DNA from: Nitrospira sp.
GTDB taxonomy: Bacteria > Nitrospirota > Nitrospiria > Nitrospirales > Nitrospiraceae
NCBI GenBank assembly: GCA_019636915.1
Contig: JAHBWQ010000014.1
Span: 1 to 41,068 of the forward strand
Direction of reading: 5' to 3'
Length of the DNA stretch: 41,068 bases
Below are positions 25,533-33,400 of this stretch, piece by piece (positions within the stretch are counted from its first letter, which is position 1; each line of letters opens with the position of its first letter). Position numbers and translations under genes: made by a program. The notes beneath the pieces were generated by a model. The model saw nothing but the letters and a program-made list of their open reading frames with translations, was not told the origin of the DNA and searched no databases.

Positions 25533-26852
25533 TCACTTTTCGCCCATGGCAAAGGCGCAATTCCAGTTTTCGGAAGGAGGTTCTTTTAAAAATAGCTCGC
25601 ATCTGTTACGCAGCACGTTAGATGGATTGTCGTTGGCCAGCAGTTTATTCTTAGCTATTTTCTTGATACAGTCACGCCAGCGCCTGGCGAAGTATAAATT
25701 TAGTGCTTCCTCATACTGCTGACACATTGATACCTCTACATCTCTCGCTGAAGACATCGTCCCACAAAGTTCATAGATCCGTGTGGGCTTCTGCCTACCT
25801 TGCACTACCACTAAATCTATTGCGCGAATGAGGAAATGTTGGCCAATCCTCCCTCGCAGATCTTCGCTGATCAACACCCGTACTCCATAGTGCTTGGTCA
25901 AGCCCTCAAGGCGTGAGCATAGATTCACATTGTCACCAATGACGGTGTATTCCATTCTCTCAACACTACCAATGTTGCCAGCAATGACTTCTCCTACATG
26001 GATCCCAATTCCGATACTTATCGCAGGTTGTCCGCGGTCGTGTCTATCAGCGTTCATCTCGTCAAGCGATTGAGACATTTCAATTGCTGTCTGTGCCGCT
26101 TCAACGGCCGAATTTGAGTATGCCACTGGAAGATTAAACAGAACCAACAGAGCGTCACCAATGAACTTGTTGATATACCCGTTGTGCTTCGTGACCAGGG
26201 GAACCATTCGACCAAAATAGTCTCGAAGCAGGCCGATCATGTCAGCAGCAGGCAGATGCTCGGAGAAAGCTGTGAAATTGCGAATGTCAGAAAAAAGAAT
26301 TGTTGCATTGGCCAAGCGACCGGATAAAAGTGACTCTGGGTCAGAAGAAGACAATATGTCATCCAACACTGCCTTAGAAACATATCGCCCGAACGTATCA
26401 CGCAGTCCTTCTATTCTGTGAAGGTTGCCAACATCTCGGTCAAGCGCCTCCCTTGTTTTCGCGGCAAGACCTTTGAGGATAGCGCGAACAAAATTCTTAT
26501 TTGAGTAAAGAGTTTCAAAGTTCTCCTTGGATATCCTGAACACCATCACTGGACCTATAGCTGTCACCGTTGCGGTTGCCTTTCCCGAGTCAACGAGTGA
26601 TATTTCGCCTACGACAGATCCCCTTTCACTTACGGCCAGGCGAAATCCATCCCGTGAGATCGCAACGTTACCTTGCAGCACAAGAAACAATGTGTTTCCA
26701 ACCGCACCCTCAGTAATGAGAACTTCGCCATCATTAACAGACAGTATTTCGCCGCGTTGTGAAATCGCTTCTATTTCGCCAGGAGATAGGAATGACAACA
26801 TGGCTACCTGGGGCAAGAGTTTTTTAGCCAACTTGGCCCCATCACCGCTCAT
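25533..26852 (-). CDS. Class III adenylate cyclase with N-terminal cNMP-binding-like domain
   Basis: 439 residues, soluble. Residues about 15-130 are a cNMP-binding-like (CAP_ED) domain (FLSPGEIEAISQRGEILSV, LFLVLQGNVAI). A helical linker follows (about 135-170), then a class III cyclase catalytic domain (about 180-350). All catalytic positions look canonical: metal Asps in LFSDIRNFT and FIGDALLV, base-binding Lys in NKFIGD, Thr in YTVIGDNVN, and the Asn/Arg pair in NLCSRLEG. The C-terminal tail is a TPR-like helical segment. The phosphate-binding Arg of the sensor domain appears to be replaced (DSGKATATV). GAGGTGA lies upstream of the ATG. Unlike the CHASE2 cyclase it has no membrane domain. 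Confidence 0.9.
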   Translation of the reverse strand: MSGDGAKLAKKLLPQVAMLSFLSPGEIEAISQRGEILSVNDGEVLITEGAVGNTLFLVLQGNVAISRDGFRLAVSERGSVVGEISLVDSGKATATVTAIGPVMVFRISKENFETLYSNKNFVRAILKGLAAKTREALDRDVGNLHRIEGLRDTFGRYVSKAVLDDILSSSDPESLLSGRLANATILFSDIRNFTAFSEHLPAADMIGLLRDYFGRMVPLVTKHNGYINKFIGDALLVLFNLPVAYSNSAVEAAQTAIEMSQSLDEMNADRHDRGQPAISIGIGIHVGEVIAGNIGSVERMEYTVIGDNVNLCSRLEGLTKHYGVRVLISEDLRGRIGQHFLIRAIDLVVVQGRQKPTRIYELCGTMSSARDVEVSMCQQYEEALNLYFARRWRDCIKKIAKNKLLANDNPSNVLRNRCELFLKEPPSENWNCAFAMGEK

Positions 26853-27773
26853 GCGTCACCTCAACAATAAGATTGAATTCAGTCATGCATCGCACTGTTC
26901 GTAAGGTTTAGAATCGCACTCAAACAATGCTGGACAGACTGTATAATCTCGTTACTGCAGCTTGTCGCATCTGCCTAAATCGGCGGGTACACACCAATTG
27001 CCTGCTCTATCCCATTGGAGCAAGGCAAGTTTTGCTCTTATACCACTTTCAGATCGTCGTCTTATGCTTGTCTGCAGGCGGGCCATCGACCAGAAGAGAA
27101 GAATGGCGGTCAGACTGTTTTTCCTTGGTCCAAATAGCCGTTTTTGGTCGTCCTGTGCTTTCCCCGATTAATCGCCGTCCGACTTTCCCGCCGATTGTCC
27201 TTGAATTCAAATCCGGAATGCAGCACCAAGGCGAGCGCCGAAAGCACATACGGTATTTCTCCTTGAATGTTTTTTATCCATTTGACCGGAACCCTTGTCC
27301 ACACCTTTTCGAGAGGTATTACAACAGAGGGCCTACAAACCGGTATCGAGCTTGTGTTGATTCTTGGAAATAGACATGGCATTGCCAAGCCTGTTGTCCG
27401 CCTCAGTGTCGATCAGATACTGAACCAGCCAGGTGGACCGTCAGATTTTCACTGAATCCTTTCGGATACTGAATCAAAAAAGATTCACCCTATGACTTAT
27501 TCCTCAGCATGCTAGTTTTATTTTGAATGAGTTGCCGTACAAATACGCAATTCGTGCTATAGTCCGCGCCCAGCCAGGCAGGATGACTGGTGCTGAGCGT
27601 TCGAGCAGGTTCTGATTGAGGATAGATCAAGGATCCGTGGGTGGCAGAGGAGTGCACAGTATCGCATAGGTCAATAATCTTCCTGGTCCGAGAAATCTCT
27701 AATCGTGCAGCCAGACGCTCTAGGAGAGAATAAAAAACATCCACAATCATTGGTTACTTCAGGAGGACAAACC
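26853..27773. other. Long intergenic region upstream of the giant adhesin
   Basis: About 920 bases with no supported gene. The longest frame (26927-27373, plus, 148 residues) has unusual composition and no recognisable motif, and overlapping frames on the other strand are no better. The AT content rises near 27480-27560, where a possible promoter for the adhesin lies. Confidence 0.4.
27532..27563 (+). promoter_or_regulatory. Possible extended -10 promoter for the giant adhesin
   Basis: TGCTATAGT (27555-27563) is a good extended -10 element. TTGCCG (27532-27537) lies upstream, but the spacing of 20 bases is long. The adhesin start is about 210 bases downstream, leaving a long untranslated leader. 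Confidence 0.3.
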
Positions 27774-28502
27774 ATGCCAACATCCACCGTGAAAGAAATC
27801 GCCTTCATCGACCGAGCCATTACCGACATCGATTCTTTCCTCGCCGGCCTGCGACCCAACGTCAAGCCGATCATCCTTGCCTCTGACGAAAGCGCCCCGG
27901 CGCAAATCGCCAAGACACTGTGTGGACGCTCGGCACTGACAGCCATCCATATCGTTGCCCACGGCCAGCCGTGGGCCAAGTGGTTTCGATCTGGACCGCT
28001 GTCCCTGGAAACCGTACGGGACCACGGTGATGAACTCGCGACGATCGGGCGTGCACTAGGGGATGATGGCAACCTATTCCTATGGACTTGCCGTACCGCT
28101 CAGGCAAGTAGTGGTCAAATCGCGCCGATCGAGGAATCCGCACGCAGCGGCGTAGCGGTAGCGGCATCGACGAAACTTGTCGGCACGCAGGACAAGGGTG
28201 GACGGTGGGAACTTGATACGCCAGTCGCCATGCGGGAGACCATGGTGCCACTCACAGCAGCTGGGCAGGCGACATACGCAGGTGTGATGGCGACCTTTAA
28301 TGGCACGCCCAATGACGACACAGCCGACGCGACAAACGGTACACTCACAGGATTCACCGGTGGCACGCCCGCCGAGCTACAAGATGCCATTGGCGATACG
28401 TTTAACCCGCTCGCCGGGGACGACACGATCAACGCCGGAGGCGGCAATGACATTATCAATGGCTTTGGCAGGGCATCCAACATTGGCGTTGGAAGTTTCT
28501 AG
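27774..28502 (+). CDS. Adhesin fragment 1: DUF4347 domain and first RTX motif
   Basis: 243 residues before a stop produced by a frameshift. Residues about 8-165 are a DUF4347 domain, common at the N-terminus of giant repeat adhesins (IAFIDRAITDIDSFLAGL, AIHIVAHG, NLFLWTCRTA, VAVAASTKLVG, WELD). His63 and Cys106 sit where caspase-like folds carry their dyad. There is no Sec signal, as expected for type I substrates. The RTX portion begins with AGDDTINAGGGNDIINGFG; the next copy of this unit shows that the correct continuation is A-E-A-D-S-L-D-G-G, which is lost here at about 28490 by small sequence changes. Confidence 0.75.
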   Translation: MPTSTVKEIAFIDRAITDIDSFLAGLRPNVKPIILASDESAPAQIAKTLCGRSALTAIHIVAHGQPWAKWFRSGPLSLETVRDHGDELATIGRALGDDGNLFLWTCRTAQASSGQIAPIEESARSGVAVAASTKLVGTQDKGGRWELDTPVAMRETMVPLTAAGQATYAGVMATFNGTPNDDTADATNGTLTGFTGGTPAELQDAIGDTFNPLAGDDTINAGGGNDIINGFGRASNIGVGSF

Positions 28503-29133
28503 CGGACAGCTCATGGGCGCAGGCACCGACACCCTGGTATTGGCCGGGAACAGCTTCTACCGATCGGGCCAATGCCACTGATGCTCAGCTTCACCAATGT
28601 GGGAGGTCGTCAATGCCAAACCTCATCGGCGCACACTGTGACCTCCATCTAAAAATCCGACGGCTTCATCATCAATAGTCGGCAATAATCCCACCACCAT
28701 CACGGGGAGTGCGGGTGTGATACGAGCATGTCGATGCTCATCAACAACTTTGTCGGGGCGGATACCGTCAATGGCGGGCGGCTCAGACAGATTGGACCTC
28801 ACCACCACCAACAGATCCCCAACAACGCCACCGATGCCCAACTCGTGAATGGAAGAGATTAGCCGACATCACTGACGGCACACCAATTCGGGGAACCAAA
28901 AGGAAGCCCTTCACGATCAGCGCAGGAGCGGATACGATCACCCCACCAATCAGGGAAAAATAAATCATCAGCGGGGCTTTCGGGGACGACACGATCAACG
29001 CCGGAGGCGGCAATGCATAGATTATTATCACGGCTTTGGCAGGGTATATCCAACATATTGGCGCTTAAGCGAAGCGGGATGCAGCCTCGATGGGGGCGCA
29101 GCACCGACACTGGTATTACTGGGAACAGCTTCA

Positions 29134-29796
29134 ATGATCTTTACCAATGCCACTGATGCCCAGCTCACCAATGTGGAGGTCATCAATGCCACAAACCTCA
29201 TCGGCGCACTAGACCTCCATCTGCAATCCGACGGCTTCATCATCAATACCGGCAATAATCCCACCACCATCACGGGGAGTGCGGGTGCGGATACGATTAC
29301 GGCCGGCAGTAGCGTCGATACCATCAACAACTTTGTCGGGGCGGATACCGTCAATGGCGGGGCGGGCTCAGACAGATTGGACCTCACCACCACCTCAACA
29401 GACCTCAACAACGCCACCGATGCCCAACTCGTGAATGTGGAAGAGATTAGGCTGACATCTACTGACGGCATCACACTCAATCTGGGGAACCAAAGCGAAG
29501 CCTTCACGATCAGCGGCAGTGCAGGAGCGGATACGATCACCGCCACCAATCAGGCGGACACCATCAGCGGGGGCTTCGGGGACGACACGATCAACGCCGG
29601 AGGCGGCAATGACATTATCAATGGCTTTGGCAGGGCATCCAACATTGGCGTTGCCGAAGCGGACAGCCTCGATGGGGGCGCAGGCACCGACACCCTGGTA
29701 TTGGCCGGAACAGCTTCACCGATCTGGCCAATGCCACTGATGCCCAGCTCACCAATGTGGAGGTCATCAATGCCACAAACCTCATCGGCGCACTAG
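29134..29796 (+). CDS. Adhesin fragment 2: intact RTX unit
   Basis: 220 residues covering one complete repeat unit: LTNVEVINATNLIGALDLHL, ITGSAGADTITAGSSVDTINNFVGADTVNGGAGSDRLDL, VNVEEIRLTSTDGITL, AFTISGSAGADTITATNQAD and GGFGDDTINAGGGNDIINGFG. The GGxGxDxLx-type repeats bind calcium and fold the exported chain. The correct frame is lost near 29708 by a missing base (GCCGGAACAGC versus GCCGGGAACAGC in other copies), after which the remaining 30 codons are out of frame. The ATG at 29134 is only the first Met in the frame, not a real start. Confidence 0.6.
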   Translation: MIFTNATDAQLTNVEVINATNLIGALDLHLQSDGFIINTGNNPTTITGSAGADTITAGSSVDTINNFVGADTVNGGAGSDRLDLTTTSTDLNNATDAQLVNVEEIRLTSTDGITLNLGNQSEAFTISGSAGADTITATNQADTISGGFGDDTINAGGGNDIINGFGRASNIGVAEADSLDGGAGTDTLVLAGTASPIWPMPLMPSSPMWRSSMPQTSSAH

Positions 29797-30035
29797 ACCT
29801 CCATCTGCAATCCGACGGTGCCATCATCGACGGCCAGACAACCATCACGGGGAGTGCGGGTGCGGATACGATTACGGCCGGCAGTAGCGTCGATACCATC
29901 AACAACTTTGTCGGGGCGGATACCGTCAATGGCGGGGCGGGCTCAGACAGATTGGACCTCACCACCACCTCAACAGACCCTCAACAACGCCACCGATGCC
30001 CAACTTCCGTGAATGTGGAAGAGATTAGGGTTTAA
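29757..30035 (+). CDS. Adhesin fragment 3: RTX unit continuation
   Basis: 92 residues that continue the repeat in the next frame: MEVINATNLIGALDLHL to LDLTTTSTD, with a 9-base shorter loop (AIIDGQTTITG in place of FIINTGNNPTTITG). The frame breaks again near 29980 by one inserted base (CAACAGACCCTC versus CAACAGACCTC). It is a piece of the giant adhesin, not a separate gene. Confidence 0.55.
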   Translation: MEVINATNLIGALDLHLQSDGAIIDGQTTITGSAGADTITAGSSVDTINNFVGADTVNGGAGSDRLDLTTTSTDPQQRHRCPTSVNVEEIRV

Positions 30036-30320
30036 TATTCAATGACGGCATCACACTCACCTGGGGAACCAAAGCGAAGTTTTCACGATCAGCGGCAGTG
30101 CAGGAGCGGATACGATCAACGCATCAGGTGACGGCTCATCAGCGGGGGCTGGGGACGACACGATCAACGCCGGAGGCGGCAATGACATGTCACGGCTTGG
30201 CAGGGATTCAACATTGGCGTTGCCGAAGGACAGCCTCGATGGGGGCGCAGGCACCGACACCCTGGTATTGGCTGGGAAGCCACCGATCTGGCCAATGCCA
30301 CTGATGCCCAGCTCACCAAT

Positions 30321-30881
30321 GTGGAAATATCAATGCCACAAACCTCGTCTGGCTACTCAGACCTCCATCTGCAATCCTGGACAGCCATCATCAATACCGG
30401 CAATAATCCCACCACCATCACGGGGAGTGCGGGTGCGGATACGATTACGGCCGGCAGCAGCGTCGATACCATCAACAACTTTGTCGGGGCGGATACCGTC
30501 AATGGCGGGGCGGGCTCAGACAGATTGGACCTCACCACCACCTCAACAGACCTCAACAACGCCACCGATGCCCAACTCGTGAATGTGGAAGAGATTAGGC
30601 TGACATCTACTGACGGCATCACACTCAATCTGGGGAACCAAAGCGAAGCCTTCACGATCAGCGGCAGTGCAGGAGCGGATACGATCACCGCCACCAATCA
30701 GGCGGACACCATCAGCGGGGGCTTCGGGGACGACACGATCAACGCCGGAGGCGGCAATGACATTGGTCACGGCTGGCAGGTATCCACTACGGCTGCTTCA
30801 GCGGACAGCTCGATGGGGCGCAGGCACCGACACCCTGGTATTGGCTGGGAACAGCTTCACCGATCTGGCCAATGCCACTGA
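30321..30881 (+). CDS. Adhesin fragment 4: RTX unit
   Basis: 186 residues. From about residue 20 it repeats the intact unit almost exactly at DNA level (30400-30760 matches 29257-29615). It includes NNFVGADTVNGGAGSDRLDL, VNVEEIRLTSTDGITL, AFTISGSAGADTITATNQAD and DDTINAGGGND. The first 20 residues and last 35 lie in damaged stretches. It is a piece of the giant adhesin. Confidence 0.55.
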   Translation: MEISMPQTSSGYSDLHLQSWTAIINTGNNPTTITGSAGADTITAGSSVDTINNFVGADTVNGGAGSDRLDLTTTSTDLNNATDAQLVNVEEIRLTSTDGITLNLGNQSEAFTISGSAGADTITATNQADTISGGFGDDTINAGGGNDIGHGWQVSTTAASADSSMGRRHRHPGIGWEQLHRSGQCH

Positions 30882-31347
30882 TGCCCAGCTCACCAATGTG
30901 GAGGTCATCAATGCCACAAACCTCATCGGCGCACTAGACCTCCATCTGCAATCCGACGGCTTCATCATCAATACCGGCAATAATCCCACCACCATCACGG
31001 GGAGTGCGGGTGCGGATACGATTACGGCCGGCAGCAGCGTCGATACCATCAGGGGAGGCGGTGGGAATGACACGATCAACGGTGGCCTCGGTACGGATAC
31101 GGTCATCTTATCTGGAAACCGATCAGACTATACCATTACCCTCAGTGGCTCGACCTACACCATCGTGGATACCCGCTCAGGCCCATCCGAGGGGACCGAT
31201 TCTGTCACGAACGTTGAGAACTTCCAATTCGCCAATGCGACCTTCACGACGGCCACCCTTGATGCCACACCTCCGACCGTCTCCTCGGTGACCTACGGGA
31301 GCCATGATGGAACCGTGAAAGCAGGCGAAACAGTGACCTGGTGGTGA
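30814..31347 (+). CDS. Adhesin fragment 5: last RTX unit and start of Ig-like array
   Basis: In this frame the sequence runs from GAGTDTLVLAGNSFTDLANATDAQL through VDTIRGGGGNDTINGGLGTDTVILSGNRSDYTITLSG, a typical RTX end block with a small beta domain (YTIVDT, VTNVENFQFANATF), into the first Ig-like module (PPTVSSVTYGSHDGTVKAGETVTW). A stop follows at 31345 because the DNA coding for the next strand is altered; the second copy of the module near 32540 reads GETVTFIVTFSENV at the same place. The real coding unit continues. Confidence 0.6.
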   Translation, partial: WGAGTDTLVLAGNSFTDLANATDAQLTNVEVINATNLIGALDLHLQSDGFIINTGNNPTTITGSAGADTITAGSSVDTIRGGGGNDTINGGLGTDTVILSGNRSDYTITLSGSTYTIVDTRSGPSEGTDSVTNVENFQFANATFTTATLDATPPTVSSVTYGSHDGTVKAGETVTWW

Positions 31348-33400
31348 CATTTAGTGAAAATGTCACGGTGGCGGGAGTGCACTCACACCTCACCTGGGGC
31401 GAAGGTGAATCGCGACTTCCTTACCGGCGGCTCCGGCACGAACGCACTAACTTTTAGTTACACCGTTGCAGCGGAAGAAAACACCACTGATCTGGCCGTA
31501 ACAGCATTCAATCTCAATGGTGCAACAGTCAAGGATACCCAGGGCAATAATGCCACCACCACAGGAGCGCTTACGAATCCGGCCGGGATTTTGGTCGTAG
31601 ACACAATACCCCCTGATGCCGGTACCCTGGCCCTAGCCGCCTTCACCGACAGCGGGAGTAGCAGCAGCGACTTTGTCAGCAACGACAATACGTTTGATCT
31701 GAGTCTCACCGGCAGCGAGAGCGGTGCCACCGTAGCCTACGAGCAGTCGACCGACGGCGGCACGACCTGGACCGCGACCACGGCGGTACAGAGCGCGCTG
31801 GCCGACGGCAGCTATCAGTTCCGCGCCCAGGTCTCCGACCTCGCCGGCAACAGCAGTACGTCCAACGTCGTGAACGTCACCGTCGACACTACGGCCCCGA
31901 CGGCCGGCACGTTAGCCTTGGCGAACTTCACCGATAGCGGCACGAGCCTCAGCGATTTCATGAGCAACGACAATACGTTTGATCTGAGTCTCACCGGCAG
32001 CGAGAGCGGTGCCACCGTAGCCTACGAGCAGTCGACCGACGGCGGCACGACCTGGACCGCGACCACGGCGGTACAGAGCGCGCTGGCCGACGGCAGCTAC
32101 CAGTTCCGCGCCCAGGTCTCTGACCTCGCAGGCAACACGAGCACCTCCAATATCGTGAGCGTCACGGTGGATACCACGGCGCCAACGGCCCCGACGGTGG
32201 ATGCACTGAGCACTCCCGATACCACGCCGATCATCTCTGGCACGGCGACACTGGGCGCGGGCGAACAGCTGGCTGTGACCGTCAATGGTGCAACCTATAG
32301 CAACGTTCCCGTGACAGGCGGCGTCTGGTCGATCGACACTGAAACGGCCACGCCCAGCAGTGGCACACTGGGCGCCTTCATCCCCGGCAACACCTACAAC
32401 ATTACTGCCACCGCAACCGACCCAGCCAGCAACGCTACCTCGGATGCCACCACCAATGAACTGGTTATTACTGACGCCACGCCCCCGATCGTCTCCTCGG
32501 TGGCCTACGGAACCCATGATGGAACGTTGAAGTCAGGTGAAACGGTGACCTTCATTGTCACCTTCAGTGAAAATGTCACCGTGGCGGGAGGCCCCCCCAC
32601 GCTCACCTTAGATAGTGGTGGTACCGCGACACTCACCAGCGGCTCGGGCACGAACGCCTTAACGTTTAGTTACACCGTGGCCTCGGGAGACAACACTGCG
32701 GATCTGGCTGTGACGGCCTTCAATCTCAATGGGGCAACGGTGAAGGATGCCCAGGGGAATAATGCCAATACCGCCGGGGCCGTAACGAATCCGGCTGAGG
32801 TTTTGGTGGTCGACACAGTCTCCCCCACCGCCGGTACCCTGGCCCTGACCGCCTTCACCGATAGCGGCACGAGCCTCAGCGATTTACGAGCAACGACAAT
32901 ACGCTTCTGATCTGAGCTCACCGGTAGCGAGAGCGGTGCCACCGTAGCCTACGAGCAGTCGACCGACGGCGGCACGACCTGGACCGCACCACGGCGGTAC
33001 AGAGCGCGCTGGCCGACGGCAGCTACCAGTTCCGCGCCCAGGTATCCGATCTCGCAGGCAACAGCAGCCCCTCCAATGTCGTCACGGTCACGGTCGATAC
33101 CACAGCCCCGACGGCACCGACGGTGAATGCGCTGAGTACCACCGACACCACGCCGGTTATCTCTGGCACGGCAACGCTTGGCACGGGCGAGCAGCTGGCC
33201 ATGACCGTCAATGGCGCCACCTACAACAACGTCCCCGTGACGGGCGGCGTCTGGTCGATTGACACGGGAACGGCCACGCCCAGCAGTGGCACACTGGGCA
33301 CCTTTATCCCTGGCAACAGCTACAGCATTACTGCCACTGTAACCGACACCGCAGGCAACGCCACGCCGGATGCCACCACCAACGAACTGCTGATTACTTC
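31270..33400 (+). repeat. Nested Ig-like module array (A-B-B-C-A-B-C)
   Basis: DNA-level repeats of about 290-340 bp: type A at about 31275-31615 and 32490-32830; type B at about 31617-31905, 31906-32190 and 32833-33115; type C at about 32190-32478 and 33115-33400. The order suggests duplication of a block followed by loss or gain of one B. Some damage occurs inside the first A and the third B. Confidence 0.75.
31354..32910 (+). CDS. Adhesin fragment 6: Ig-like repeat array
   Basis: 518 residues; real similarity begins near residue 27 (GGSGTNALTFSYTVAAEENTTDLAV). It contains Ig-like modules of three types. Type A is the VSSVAYGTHDGTLKSGETVTF kind with AFNLNGATVKD. Type B is GTLALANFTDSG, SLTGSESGATVAYEQSTDGGTT and YQFRAQVSDLAGN. 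Type C is TPIISGTATLGAGEQLAVTVNG and GVWSIDT. The order is A-B-B-C-A and the start of another B. These are beta-sandwich spacers that hold a tip domain away from the cell. The end is a frameshift near 32885 (GATTTACGAGC versus GATTTCATGAGC in the copy at 31960). Confidence 0.65.
   Translation: MKMSRWRECTHTSPGAKVNRDFLTGGSGTNALTFSYTVAAEENTTDLAVTAFNLNGATVKDTQGNNATTTGALTNPAGILVVDTIPPDAGTLALAAFTDSGSSSSDFVSNDNTFDLSLTGSESGATVAYEQSTDGGTTWTATTAVQSALADGSYQFRAQVSDLAGNSSTSNVVNVTVDTTAPTAGTLALANFTDSGTSLSDFMSNDNTFDLSLTGSESGATVAYEQSTDGGTTWTATTAVQSALADGSYQFRAQVSDLAGNTSTSNIVSVTVDTTAPTAPTVDALSTPDTTPIISGTATLGAGEQLAVTVNGATYSNVPVTGGVWSIDTETATPSSGTLGAFIPGNTYNITATATDPASNATSDATTNELVITDATPPIVSSVAYGTHDGTLKSGETVTFIVTFSENVTVAGGPPTLTLDSGGTATLTSGSGTNALTFSYTVASGDNTADLAVTAFNLNGATVKDAQGNNANTAGAVTNPAEVLVVDTVSPTAGTLALTAFTDSGTSLSDLRATTIRF

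Larger units (their letters stand above)
28421..31080 (+). repeat. Tandem RTX-containing repeats, unit about 600 bp (199 residues)
   Basis: The word CGACACGATCAACGCC starts at 28421, 28987, 29583, 30156 and 30731, spaced 566, 596, 573 and 575 bases. A full unit encodes an RTX nonapeptide block (GGxGxDxLx), LANATDAQLTNVEVIN, a segment with LDLHLQSDG, then ITGSAGADTITAGSSVDTI and LDLTTTSTDLNNATDAQLVNVEEI. The third unit is intact. Most of the length differences are small deletions in the others. Long stretches are identical at the nucleotide level, so the copies are recent or homogenised. Confidence 0.85.

Noticed and set aside
26927..27373. 148-residue plus-strand open frame
   Set aside because: Odd composition (many C, R and aromatic residues), no ribosome binding site and no recognisable motif; overlapping frames on both strands are equally long.
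28421..31080. Regularly spaced repeats considered as a CRISPR array
   Set aside because: The unit is about 600 bp and encodes RTX protein repeats; there are no short repeat-spacer units or cas genes.
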